A stretch of DNA of 64,000 nucleotides from contig NZ_JRHC01000001.1 of the NCBI RefSeq assembly GCF_000949475.1, forward strand, positions 248,001-312,000, read 5' to 3'. Shown here one piece after another: positions 46,508-54,403 of this stretch. A model generated the notes under the pieces. It was not told the DNA's origin. It ran no database searches and was given only the letters and a program-made list of their open reading frames with translations. A program made the translations under genes and the position numbers. Each line of letters starts with the position of its first letter. Positions within the stretch are counted from its first letter, which is position 1. Origin of the DNA: Draconibacterium sediminis (GTDB taxonomy: Bacteria; Bacteroidota; Bacteroidia; Bacteroidales; Prolixibacteraceae).

Positions 46508-46633
46508 AAATGCCTCGCTACCACAAGATTTTAGCGTATGGTTTAACGAGTACAGTTATTCGAAAAATTAGTACGGCAGCTTTAAATCCTTTAATAAGTC
46601 AAACCTACTTCTCCCACGAAAAAAATAACAGTC
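46508..46633. other. Gap holding a coding-like fragment in a shifted frame
   Basis: The +1 frame relative to the immunity gene stays open to TAG at 46569-46571. Past that I see only short open frames. The stretch leads into the 21-bp repeat array. Confidence 0.35.
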
Positions 46634-46864
46634 CGCCAGTAGTAAATCATTCCCGGTCATCCGGGAATTAGTGCTGGCCATCCGGGAATCAATGCCGGTC
46701 GCCGGGAAATCGTTCCCGGTCACTCAGTAATTAAAAAAGGTTGCCTGGGAGTGATTGAAGGTCACTCAGAAATGATTGCCGCTCATCCGCAAATTAGTCC
46801 GGGGCATAAAGAAATGACTGCTGCCCTATTGGAAGTGATACCTGCTTACCAGGGAATTGGTTAA
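46634..46864 (+). repeat. Array of eleven 21-bp repeats, right of the RHS locus
   Basis: Eleven units begin at 46634 and then every 21 bases up to 46844, with no insertion or deletion. In unit phase the frame after a TAA at 46643-46645 is open from 46646 to a TAA at 46862-46864: 72 codons of heptads such as GHPGISA, GHPGINA, GHSEMIA and GHKEMTA. There is no start codon near the beginning (the first ATG is at 46772). The second unit alone forms a perfect hairpin ATTCCCGG-TCAT-CCGGGAAT at 46649-46668. The unit matches that of the array at 36361. No spacer or leader typical of CRISPR is present. Confidence 0.8.
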
Positions 46865-46952
46865 GGGCAGGCAGAAGTACTTCGCTGCTTTCCCGCTTTC
46901 ATCGCCGCTCCCGCACGAATCCTTTCGCGTGGTTAAGAGTAAAACCAACAGT

Positions 46953-47957
46953 TTAACTTCTTAATCTATTTCTCCGGGTTTGGTAATGCAATAAATAAGC
47001 CCGTTTTGTTTTTTCATTTAGAAACGAACGTTGGGTTAGTTCTTCCACCATGGGTTGCAATTGGGTGTAAGCAGCCAGTATTTTATCACTTCTTATTTGC
47101 TTAATCTCAAATCTTTTTGCCAGTTCCCGGAAATCATCTAATCCGGGATGATGATTTTTTTCCATTGCTTCCGACTGAAATGCGTCGCTAAACAAGCCCT
47201 CGCTCAGGGCAAAATCCGAATCATCTACATGAATTCGTGTGTTCAAAAGGTCGTAGGCCGGGCTTAGCACATAATCGCCGGCCGATGTTTCCAATAATGA
47301 GAAGTTCTTTAGGTGCGCATCACCGTTCGAAAAAAGGTAGTTAAAAACAATCAGCGAAAACAACTTTTCAATCTCCACCCGCCAGGCAGAGGCATATTTT
47401 TTTAATAATTCTCCCAGAGCTTCATAGCTGTAATCGTATTTAAAATTCGGCCCTTCGTTTTCTTCTGTTTTGCCTGCAAGGGTGGCAAAATCTTCTTTCC
47501 CCCATTTCGAACCGTCTTTTTTTACATCAAATCTTTTGGTAATATAGGCAGGTTCGCCGTTATTAAAAAAGATCATCGCATTATCGGCTGTTTGTAACCC
47601 ATACACTTGTTGGGCAATTTGCATGGTTAAATGTTCGTTGGCCGGAACCTGGTCGGTGTTTTTTAAATCTATGGGGATTGGCTTTAAAATGTAGGTGCCT
47701 TGCTCTCCCTTTTCGGTCAGCCGAAGTTTGTTTTTGTCGAGCAGCAAGGATATTTTTTCCTGCACTCCCGAAATGGAAATACGCTTCCGGTTTTCAATAA
47801 ATTTTTCGGTATCTTCCTCATTGCTTCGAGGTGGGGCATAGGGTAAAATGTGGTTCACTTTTTTGCCTGCAAAAACCTTTCGCAGGCAGGTGGTGCTGTA
47901 GGTGTTAAATCCTTCAGCCAGTGTTCCCGGGCAGTATTTGATTTTAGGTAAACTCAT
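46953..47957 (-). CDS. hipT: HipT-like serine/threonine kinase toxin
   Basis: Protein of 334 residues, about the size of HipT and smaller than HipA because the N-terminal subdomain is separate. The Gly-rich loop carries S61-I-S63 (RISISGVQEKISL), the two-serine motif known for autophosphorylation in HipT. Catalytic D213 lies in SNGDAHLKN (N218), and the metal Asp is D236 (SPAYDLLNT). The 23-residue spacing of the two Asp matches HipT as I recall it. HipT-type kinases phosphorylate an aminoacyl-tRNA synthetase and stop growth. The ATG overlaps the hipS stop by four bases. Confidence 0.85.
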   Translation of the reverse strand: MSLPKIKYCPGTLAEGFNTYSTTCLRKVFAGKKVNHILPYAPPRSNEEDTEKFIENRKRISISGVQEKISLLLDKNKLRLTEKGEQGTYILKPIPIDLKNTDQVPANEHLTMQIAQQVYGLQTADNAMIFFNNGEPAYITKRFDVKKDGSKWGKEDFATLAGKTEENEGPNFKYDYSYEALGELLKKYASAWRVEIEKLFSLIVFNYLFSNGDAHLKNFSLLETSAGDYVLSPAYDLLNTRIHVDDSDFALSEGLFSDAFQSEAMEKNHHPGLDDFRELAKRFEIKQIRSDKILAAYTQLQPMVEELTQRSFLNEKTKRAYLLHYQTRRNRLRS

Positions 47958-48280
47958 TTTGTAATCTCTGAAACGGTTATGGCACCAATGGTATCGGTTT
48001 GGGCAGTAGCCAGCAATAACCCAAAATAATCATGCTCGTCAATCTTCAGATGACGGGACTGTAATTGCCTGTTCACTCCTTCCGATAACATATTAAAGAA
48101 AAAAGGGAACAAGCAGTTCGATTTGTAAATCTTCTGGCTTTTGGGCATCGTCAGACTGATTGGTGGAAGATCTTTATCAGCGAACCAGGTATCATCATAC
48201 CTGAATTCATAATCGTTGGTAGAGTGTTGGGTGAGAACTCCAACCAATTGTCCGTTTCTGAATACCTTCGCTTTTCGCAT
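47954..48280 (-). CDS. hipS: HipS-like HipA N-terminal-subdomain protein
   Basis: Protein of 108 residues equal to the first subdomain of HipA: VFRNGQLVGVLTQHS, YDDTWFADKDLPPISLTMP and FPFFFNMLSEGVNRQ are typical of the Couple_hipA domain. Encoding it apart from the kinase makes a three-gene hipB-hipS-hipT locus; in the E. coli O127 example HipS is the antitoxin. Three bases separate it from hipB and it overlaps hipT. Confidence 0.85.
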   Translation of the reverse strand: MRKAKVFRNGQLVGVLTQHSTNDYEFRYDDTWFADKDLPPISLTMPKSQKIYKSNCLFPFFFNMLSEGVNRQLQSRHLKIDEHDYFGLLLATAQTDTIGAITVSEITK

Positions 48281-48283
48281 GGT

Positions 48284-48496
48284 TTAAAGTTTTGGTTGCT
48301 TTACTTCAAGTTTTATTTCCATGCCCAATACATTGGCAATTTTGTTGAGAATCTCAATAGTTGGATTAGCCTGGCCGCGTTCTATTTTATAAAGTGTATT
48401 GACACTTATTTCGGCCATTTCTGCAAGGTCGGGTTGTGTAATCCGAAGTGTTTTCCTCCTTGCTTTTATTTGCTCACCAATTTCTAAAACTGACAT
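48284..48496 (-). CDS. hipB: HipB-like XRE-family DNA-binding protein
   Basis: Protein of 70 residues made of one helix-turn-helix (ITQPDLAEMAEISVNTLYKI with ERGQANPTIEILNKIANVLG). The recognition helix is SVNTLYKIERG. It is the first gene of the locus and should bind the two palindromes 55-133 bases upstream of its start, so that the operon represses itself. Whether it also neutralises the kinase, as HipB does for HipA, is not visible from sequence. Confidence 0.88.
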   Translation of the reverse strand: MSVLEIGEQIKARRKTLRITQPDLAEMAEISVNTLYKIERGQANPTIEILNKIANVLGMEIKLEVKQPKL

Positions 48497-48550
48497 TATA
48501 ATATGATTTTGTAGTAAAGTTAGTTCATTAGATTTATAAAAGCAACAAAT

Positions 48551-48568
48551 ATCACATTTTAATGTGAT
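48551..48568. promoter_or_regulatory. Operator 1 of the hip operon
   Basis: ATCACATTTTAATGTGAT is an 8-bp inverted repeat around TT, upstream of hipB. The near-identical copy at 48612 supports a specific binding site. The spacing of 61 bases is about six helical turns. Confidence 0.65.
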
Positions 48569-48611
48569 TTACTGGCAATAGTGAATGATGTATTTGAAAT
48601 ATTATTCGTTA

Positions 48612-48629
48612 ATCATATTTTAATGTGAT
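48612..48629. promoter_or_regulatory. Operator 2 of the hip operon
   Basis: ATCATATTTTAATGTGAT matches operator 1 except one base in the left arm. It is the distal site, 116 bases upstream of the hipB start. The rest of the hipB-48937 gap is AT-rich, with no gene seen. Confidence 0.6.
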
Positions 48630-48936
48630 TAATGGGGCTGGAAATTATATCAGATTCAACATAAGTTCTTTTGCATGGTTATTCTTTAATTATTAACAAA
48701 ATTAATTTTAGAAATAATTACAACATATGAAGGCTTGATACAGAATTAATTACTATATTTAACAGTAGTTAGTCTATACTAATTTTCATGAGCCGAAAAC
48801 ACATATCTCATACCCGATAAAAGTAGAAGTTTACAGTAAACAATGTAACCAGATACATGCCTGAATAAACGGCTAAGTAGCCATGGATGAAGATAAGAAT
48901 CGTGATCTTTCATAAGTATTATAAAAAATAAGAAAA

Positions 48937-49545
48937 ATGGAAAAATCTAAACTTTTTATTGTAATCGTTTTAATTGTATTTGCCTTAATTGATGTAAATG
49001 GCAAAACGTATTCAAATGGTAAATTTCCGGAATTTAAAATGGAACCGGAGAATCAATTAAAACCGGATGACTTAATAAGCAGGGAGCTGCTGGCTAGTAT
49101 TGAAGCGTATATTGCGGTGGCAGACACTTTGTTTCCTAAGGATAGCCCGGTAATTTACTCAGCTTATTTTTTTGAAAAGGAAGGGAAAAACTATTTCTCG
49201 ATATGGGGAAATTATTTATTGCCTTATTACATTGAATCGCACAATCCAACAAAAACTTTTGACTATACCCTCTTTACCATTAATAACAAGAATGTTGTTC
49301 TGATTAATAGTAAGGATTACGATCAACCAAAACTGTACAAACTGGATTCAGCCATAACCGGAAAAGATAAGGTAGATAAGATTAAAAGGAAAGAATATTC
49401 ATACGATGGACACAGTTTCCCAAAAACATTTGAGTATTATTTGGAGAACAATGAATACATCATATCTGAGATAAATTCGATGTATTTTGATTTTTTAGGA
49501 GAAGATTTTATGAAATACGGGAAATTGTTAAAAGAGAATAAATAA
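48937..49545 (+). CDS. Secreted protein of unknown function
   Basis: Protein of 202 residues. It has a hydrophobic start (LFIVIVLIVFALIDVNGK), probably a signal peptide ending near Gly22. Beyond it the sequence is mixed alpha/beta and rich in Tyr, Lys and Glu (YSAYFFEKEGKNYFSIWG, then DYTLFTINNKNVVLINSKD). I do not recognise a family. It is a single gene between the hip operon and a LytTR protein. No lipobox or catalytic motif is seen. Confidence 0.6.
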   Translation: MEKSKLFIVIVLIVFALIDVNGKTYSNGKFPEFKMEPENQLKPDDLISRELLASIEAYIAVADTLFPKDSPVIYSAYFFEKEGKNYFSIWGNYLLPYYIESHNPTKTFDYTLFTINNKNVVLINSKDYDQPKLYKLDSAITGKDKVDKIKRKEYSYDGHSFPKTFEYYLENNEYIISEINSMYFDFLGEDFMKYGKLLKENK

Positions 49546-49665
49546 AAGATTGTTACTCTTAATTTGACAATCATAAAATAGATCAGACAAAGATCTTTCG
49601 TTCGCATTCTTTATACCCAGACGGTTTATCTGTCATTTAAAATCAAACCATAATCCTACCTACAC

Positions 49666-49998
49666 ATGCAACGCATAATAATCACCACCGCACGTTACTC
49701 AGAGCTTGTTAATACTCAGACTATTGTTTACTGTAAAGCAGAAGGAAGTTATACCCGGCTTGTACTTGAAAATAATAAACAGATACTTATTTCAAGAAAT
49801 TTATCGTGGTTAGAAAATTTTATTGAATCATCTTTATTCATAAGGCCTCACAGATCTTTTCTTGTTAATCTCGGATATATTAACAGGGTTTTTGTTAATG
49901 AAGGGAAAATAGGTCTTACTAAAGGTGTTGATATTCCTGTTTCAAGGTATAAATCAAAGCAGGTCCTTGAAGCTCTTCATAAATTTTGTCTTGAATAA
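49666..49998 (+). CDS. Stand-alone LytTR DNA-binding protein
   Basis: Protein of 110 residues consisting of the LytTR domain alone: IVYCKAEGSYTRLVLENN, ISRNLSWLENFI, FIRPHRSFLVNLGYINRV and IPVSRYKSKQVLEAL. Usually the domain follows a receiver; here it has no regulator domain, so it may be constitutive or controlled by protein contact. The base-contacting His-Arg-Ser and Ser-Arg positions are kept. Target genes are unknown. Confidence 0.85.
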   Translation: MQRIIITTARYSELVNTQTIVYCKAEGSYTRLVLENNKQILISRNLSWLENFIESSLFIRPHRSFLVNLGYINRVFVNEGKIGLTKGVDIPVSRYKSKQVLEALHKFCLE

Positions 49999-50072
49999 AT
50001 ATTTCTTTTCAATTGTTTAGAGTTAAGGATAAACAGGTTTATAAGTAATATTTAATCCTTCCAATTTAAGTT

Positions 50073-50080
50073 TATCTTTG
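50073..50080 (+). promoter_or_regulatory. Bacteroidota -7 box upstream of the flippase gene
   Basis: TATCTTTG matches TAnnTTTG exactly and lies 16 bases before the TTG start of the flippase gene. Confidence 0.45.
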
Positions 50081-50096
50081 CCTAAAAATTCAACAA

Positions 50097-51581
50097 TTGA
50101 ATCCTTTTAAGAAATTAGCAAGCGATACGGCTATTTACGGGGTTAGCAGCATTGTGGGCCGCTTTTTAAACTGGTGGCTTGTACCCTATTATTCGTTTAT
50201 GTTTTTGCCCGGCGAATACGGTGTGGTAACCAACATGTACGCGTATGTGGCATTTTTACTGGTTTTACTCACCTACGGAATGGAAACCTCCTATTTCCGT
50301 TTTGCCTCAAAAAGCGAAAACCCCGAAAAGGTGTATTCCACATCGATGGTATCCTTGTTTTTTACCACTTTTTCGTTTGTATTGCTGGCAGCAGCTTTCC
50401 GACACGAAATAGCTGGCTGGATTCAGTATCCCGATCATCCGGAGTATATTTTGTGGTTTGCCATAATATTGGGTGTCGATGCGTTTACAGCTATTCCTTT
50501 TGCACGGCTCCGTTTAAAGAATCGACCCATAAAATTTGCCTTTATTAAACTGGTAAATATTGGTTTTAACATTGGTTTTAACCTGTTCTTTATTTCCTTG
50601 TGCCCGAGGATCTTAGCCAATAATCCCGATTCAATAATTTCAACCGTTTATTCAGCAGATATCGGCGTAGGTTATGTGTTTATTTCCAATTTACTGGCAT
50701 CGTTGATTACTTTGGTTTTACTGCTTCCCGAGATATTTAGAATCTCGTTTCAGTTTGACAAGAAGTTGCTGAAACAAATGTTGAGTTATGGTTTCCCTAT
50801 TCTGATCGTTGGATTAACGGGAATGATCAACCAGAATATCGATAAAGTACTGATTCCGTTTTTGGTACCTGATAATCAGGATCCGATGTTTCAGCTCGGC
50901 ATTTACGGTGCCAATTACAAACTGGCAGTGCTGATGAATATGTTTATTCAGGCGTTCCGTTATGCTTTCGAACCTTTCTTTTTTGCCCGCGAAGGATCAA
51001 AAGACGACCCAAAAATATATGCCGTTGTAATGAAATACTTTGTCATTTTCGGACTTGTTATTTTCATAGGAATGGTATTGTTTATCGATGTGATAAAAGT
51101 GATTGTCGACTCACAGTACCACGAGGGATTAAAAGTGGTGCCACTTGTGTTAATGGCCAATCTTTTTTATGGTATGTATTTTACGCTGTCGTTGTGGTAT
51201 AAGCTAACCGACAAAACGCGCTACGGCGCTTATATGGCTTTAATTGGTGCCACAATAACCCTGGTTTTAAACCTTGCTTTGGTTCCGGTGATAGGTTATA
51301 TGGGATCGGCAATTGCAGTGTTTGTCTGCTTTTTGGTGATGCTGCTTCTCTCCTATTTTTTGGGGCAAAAACATTTTCCTGTGCCATACGATCTTAAACG
51401 CATTGGCAGTTATTTTTTGGCGGCAATGGTAATTGTGAGCATCGCTCAATTTACACTCGATTTACAGGTAATAATTAAATATTCCATCAACATAGTTTTA
51501 TCACTGGCATTTATTGCACTTGTTTTTAAATGGGAAATAAATGAGCTTAAGCGATTTATTCCCTTTATAAATAAGTCATAA
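50097..51581 (+). CDS. Polysaccharide/lipid-linked oligosaccharide flippase (MOP superfamily)
   Basis: Inner-membrane protein of 494 residues, starting at TTG just before the conserved NPFKKLASDTAIYGVSSIVG. About 12-14 helices are seen, with the MOP/Wzx features of a buried Arg-Phe-Leu-Asn helix and an Asn-Gln-Asn-Ile-Asp-Lys loop (GMINQNIDKVLIPF). The likely role is moving an O-unit or cell-wall precursor to the periplasmic side. From memory, a similar gene often precedes dut-TPR-DUF4292 in Bacteroidota, and those follow here 4 kb later. Confidence 0.85.
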   Translation: MNPFKKLASDTAIYGVSSIVGRFLNWWLVPYYSFMFLPGEYGVVTNMYAYVAFLLVLLTYGMETSYFRFASKSENPEKVYSTSMVSLFFTTFSFVLLAAAFRHEIAGWIQYPDHPEYILWFAIILGVDAFTAIPFARLRLKNRPIKFAFIKLVNIGFNIGFNLFFISLCPRILANNPDSIISTVYSADIGVGYVFISNLLASLITLVLLLPEIFRISFQFDKKLLKQMLSYGFPILIVGLTGMINQNIDKVLIPFLVPDNQDPMFQLGIYGANYKLAVLMNMFIQAFRYAFEPFFFAREGSKDDPKIYAVVMKYFVIFGLVIFIGMVLFIDVIKVIVDSQYHEGLKVVPLVLMANLFYGMYFTLSLWYKLTDKTRYGAYMALIGATITLVLNLALVPVIGYMGSAIAVFVCFLVMLLLSYFLGQKHFPVPYDLKRIGSYFLAAMVIVSIAQFTLDLQVIIKYSINIVLSLAFIALVFKWEINELKRFIPFINKS

Positions 51582-51680
51582 TAATCAGAATATTAGGTTA
51601 TTACTAAAGGTAAAATCTACTAATGTTATCCTCTCGTGCAACAAATATTAGGAATAAATGAAATAAATATCAAAAAGTAT

Positions 51681-51688
51681 TAATTTTG
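51681..51688 (+). promoter_or_regulatory. Bacteroidota -7 box at the rpiB start
   Basis: TAATTTTG is an exact TAnnTTTG match and ends 5 bases before the rpiB ATG at 51694, so the transcript would be nearly leaderless. Confidence 0.4.
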
Positions 51689-51693
51689 TGCAA

Positions 51694-52146
51694 ATGAAGA
51701 ATTTAGAGGGAAAAGTAATAGCATTGGCAAGCGATCATGCCGGTTTTGCTAAAAAGCAGGTGATTATAAAATTTTTGAGCGATAACAATATTGCTTTCAA
51801 AGATTTTGGATGTTACACCGAAGAAAGCGTAGACTACCCTATTTATGCCCATAAAATGGGTGAAGCGATTGAAAGCGGTGAATACGAAATTGGTATAACA
51901 TTTTGCGGAAGTGGACAGGGAATTAGTATTGCCGCAAACAAGCATCAGGGCGTACGTTCGGCAGTTTGCTGGACAGAAGAAATTGCTGCACTGGCGCGTC
52001 AGCACAACAATGCAAATGTGTGTGCAGTGCCCGGTCGTTTTGTGAGTGATGAAGAAGCCATTGCTATTGTTACAACTTTTCTGAATGAAGATTTTGAAGG
52101 CGGACGACACGCCAAGCGAGTAGATCAGATTCCTCTTGAGAAATAA
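51694..52146 (+). CDS. rpiB: Ribose-5-phosphate isomerase B
   Basis: 150 residues from the ATG at 51694; a GTG two codons upstream is possible. The catalytic Cys lies in FCGSGQG (C71) and the substrate-binding Asp-His is in ALASDHAG (residues 14-15). The enzyme interconverts ribulose-5-phosphate and ribose-5-phosphate in the pentose phosphate pathway. It is followed after no gap by a LutB-like protein (TAA then ATG), suggesting one transcript. Confidence 0.95.
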   Translation: MKNLEGKVIALASDHAGFAKKQVIIKFLSDNNIAFKDFGCYTEESVDYPIYAHKMGEAIESGEYEIGITFCGSGQGISIAANKHQGVRSAVCWTEEIAALARQHNNANVCAVPGRFVSDEEAIAIVTTFLNEDFEGGRHAKRVDQIPLEK

Positions 52147-53514
52147 ATGACAGCGCAAAAAAATATATTTCTGAAGGATTCAAAAATTGCTTTCGATAAA
52201 AAACACCGGAAGACCTTAAATTTTAATATTTCGAAATACGATGAAGCCGTTGCCAAAGGCAAACTTCGTTACCGAAATATGGATTTGGCGAAACACCGTG
52301 CTTCTTATCTCAAAAAGAAAGTAGTTTCCAATCTTGCGCACTATCTCGAAACATTTGAAACAAATGCCAAAACCAACGGAATTGATGTGGTTTGGGCACG
52401 CGACAGCAAAGAAGCTGTTTCGGAAATCATAAAAATTCTGAATGAGAACGAGGCTAAGCTTTTGGTAAAAAGCAAGTCGATGATCTCGGAAGAAATAGAA
52501 TTAAACGAAAACCTTGAGAAAGCTGGTTTTGAACCGGTTGAAACCGATCTGGGCGAATTTATCGTTCAGGTAGCGGGCGAAAAACCGTACCATATTTTAA
52601 CACCGGCAATGCACAAATCGAAAGAAGATGTTGCCGAGCTTTTTCACAAAAAGTTTGATACTCCCGCGGATTCTACGCCAACAGAATTAACCGTTTTTGT
52701 GCGAAAAGTATTGCGCGAAAAATTTACTTCGGCAGAAGTTGGAGTAACGGGTGCTAATTTTTTGGTGGCCGATGTTGGAGGAGTGGCACTTACCGAAAAC
52801 GAAGGAAACGGTTTTATGTCGGTGGCCTTCCCGAAAGTGCATATAGTAATTGCAGGAATAGAAAAACTGATTCCGTCGATCGACGATTTGCAGCTGATGT
52901 TTCCCTTGCTTTCGGCTTTGGGAACCGGACAACAGGTTACGGTTTATAATTCGTTGATTACCGGCCCTAAACGTGCTGATGAAGCCAACGGACCGGAAAA
53001 AATGGTGGTGGTTCTGCTCGACAACAACCGTACAAAAATTGCTGCCGAACCCAAACATGTCGACGCACTGAAATGCATTCGCTGCGGTGCCTGTTTAAAC
53101 GCCTGCCCCATTTATAAAAATGTGGGTGGATACACGTACAACACTACTTACAGCGGCCCTATAGGATCGGTAATAACGCCTTTTATGAAAGGCTTTGATA
53201 AATACAATCATTTAAGTTTTGCCTGCACGGTTTGCGGGGCTTGCACCGATGTTTGCCCGGTAAAAATTCCGTTGCACGACTTGTTGCTTTTGAATCGAAA
53301 AATAGCGGTTGACGAAAACCACGGAACTTTTGCCTGGAATAAGGGAATGAAAGCCTATGAATGGGCATTTAAAAAGCGAAAAAACCTTGATAGGGTAAAC
53401 GGGAAAGTGAAAAATGCGCTGCTAAAAGCCAACAAAAATGTATTGGGAAAACAAAAGAAGTTTCCTGCTTTTGCAGAACAATCATACAGTAAAACAATCT
53501 TAAATTTAAAATAG
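52147..53514 (+). CDS. lutB: LutB/LldF-like iron-sulfur oxidoreductase subunit
   Basis: Protein of 455 residues. The LUD domain (about 60-300; VGVTGANFLVADVGGVALTE) and two 4Fe-4S motifs are present: C310, C313, C316, C320 (CIRCGACLNACP) and C360, C363, C366, C370 (CTVCGACTDVCP). In the LutABC lactate-oxidation complex this is the central ferredoxin-like subunit. Here neither lutA nor lutC is adjacent; an Rrf2-type regulator follows with no gap. The identity of its partners is an inference. Confidence 0.87.
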   Translation: MTAQKNIFLKDSKIAFDKKHRKTLNFNISKYDEAVAKGKLRYRNMDLAKHRASYLKKKVVSNLAHYLETFETNAKTNGIDVVWARDSKEAVSEIIKILNENEAKLLVKSKSMISEEIELNENLEKAGFEPVETDLGEFIVQVAGEKPYHILTPAMHKSKEDVAELFHKKFDTPADSTPTELTVFVRKVLREKFTSAEVGVTGANFLVADVGGVALTENEGNGFMSVAFPKVHIVIAGIEKLIPSIDDLQLMFPLLSALGTGQQVTVYNSLITGPKRADEANGPEKMVVVLLDNNRTKIAAEPKHVDALKCIRCGACLNACPIYKNVGGYTYNTTYSGPIGSVITPFMKGFDKYNHLSFACTVCGACTDVCPVKIPLHDLLLLNRKIAVDENHGTFAWNKGMKAYEWAFKKRKNLDRVNGKVKNALLKANKNVLGKQKKFPAFAEQSYSKTILNLK

Positions 53515-53958
53515 ATGTTATCGAATACATGCAAATATGCACTCAGAGCGTTGATTTATCTAGGTAAATTTTCGAAAGAAGACAAACGAGTTGGAATCAA
53601 AAAGATTTCGGAAGATTTGGGTTTATCGTCACCGTTTTTAGGAAAGATCCTGCAAAACCTGGTAAAACAAAAATTACTGGTTTCAACAAAAGGACCAAAT
53701 GGAGGATTCTCGCTTTCGCGCGATGCGTCTGATATTTCGTTGTGGGATATTGTGATTAAAGTTGACGGCGAAGAGTTTTTCACCAACTGCCTGATCAGTT
53801 TAGAGCCGTGTAAAACGCACGATCCGACGAAACCACTTTGTCCGGTACACGCACAATACGAAAGGTTACGCCAGGACATTTCAAATTTTTACAAAACCAC
53901 TTCGTTGGAAACGGTTGGAAAAGACATCGACAAATACGAAGATCTGGTAAAACTTTAG
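53515..53958 (+). CDS. Rrf2-family transcriptional regulator
   Basis: Protein of 147 residues. The winged helix-turn-helix (LSNTCKYALRALIYLGKF, ISEDLGLSSPFLGKIL) and the wing KGPNGGFSLSR are clear. Three cysteines near the C-terminus, C92, C99 and C109, have the spacing used by Rrf2 members to hold an iron-sulfur cluster (IscR, NsrR type). It is encoded directly after the LutB-like protein and probably senses iron-sulfur, redox or NO state to control it. Confidence 0.88.
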   Translation: MLSNTCKYALRALIYLGKFSKEDKRVGIKKISEDLGLSSPFLGKILQNLVKQKLLVSTKGPNGGFSLSRDASDISLWDIVIKVDGEEFFTNCLISLEPCKTHDPTKPLCPVHAQYERLRQDISNFYKTTSLETVGKDIDKYEDLVKL

Positions 53959-53986
53959 GTGCGGCAGAATTTCTAATCGCGGAAGA

Positions 53987-54364
53987 TCAGAAAAAGCGTT
54001 CCAGCCACTTTTTATTTACAAAGAGGGCATAAAAAAAGGTGGCAAACGATAATCCGGCGGCATTAGCCCACAGGTCGTAAACATCGCTGTGGCGGCTTGG
54101 CGATATTTTTTGCTGAACGTATTCAAGTACAATGGCAGCAACAAGTGTCAATAAGGGCGTCCAGAAATAAAAGTTCGGTGTGAACTGTTTTACCGGCCTG
54201 AAGCTTAGCATACAAAGGATAAAAAACATCCCGAAATGAACGATTTTGTCGAAATTCGGAATTTGTAAAAATGGTTTGCTTGGTAGTTGGTTTGCCGGCA
54301 TAAAAAGCAGGTAAAGCATTATAAGGAACCAAATTGCAAGTCTCCAGTAGGGATCTATCTTCAT
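53987..54364 (-). CDS. VanZ-family membrane protein
   Basis: Protein of 125 residues with about four helices. The VanZ signature is seen in the third part (VLEYVQQKISPSRHSDVYDL then WANAAGLSFATFF) and in PNFDKIVHFGMFFILCML. Function in this phylum is not established; despite the name, resistance is unlikely. It lies on the opposite strand from its neighbours, with its 3' end facing the Rrf2 gene. Confidence 0.85.
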   Translation of the reverse strand: MKIDPYWRLAIWFLIMLYLLFMPANQLPSKPFLQIPNFDKIVHFGMFFILCMLSFRPVKQFTPNFYFWTPLLTLVAAIVLEYVQQKISPSRHSDVYDLWANAAGLSFATFFYALFVNKKWLERFF

Positions 54365-54403
54365 GTTTAAAATTGTTTTATTAAAAATTTTTCAGGTCGT
54401 GTA

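Noticed and set aside
46489-46671. 60-residue plus-strand open frame after the immunity gene
   Set aside because: It overlaps the immunity gene end and runs into the repeat array in a frame other than the heptad frame; composition is not protein-like.
46634-46864. CRISPR array
   Set aside because: The 21-bp units are contiguous, with no spacers, no identical repeats and no cas genes.
53987-54364. Glycopeptide-resistance gene
   Set aside because: VanZ-family proteins are widespread; no other van genes are present.
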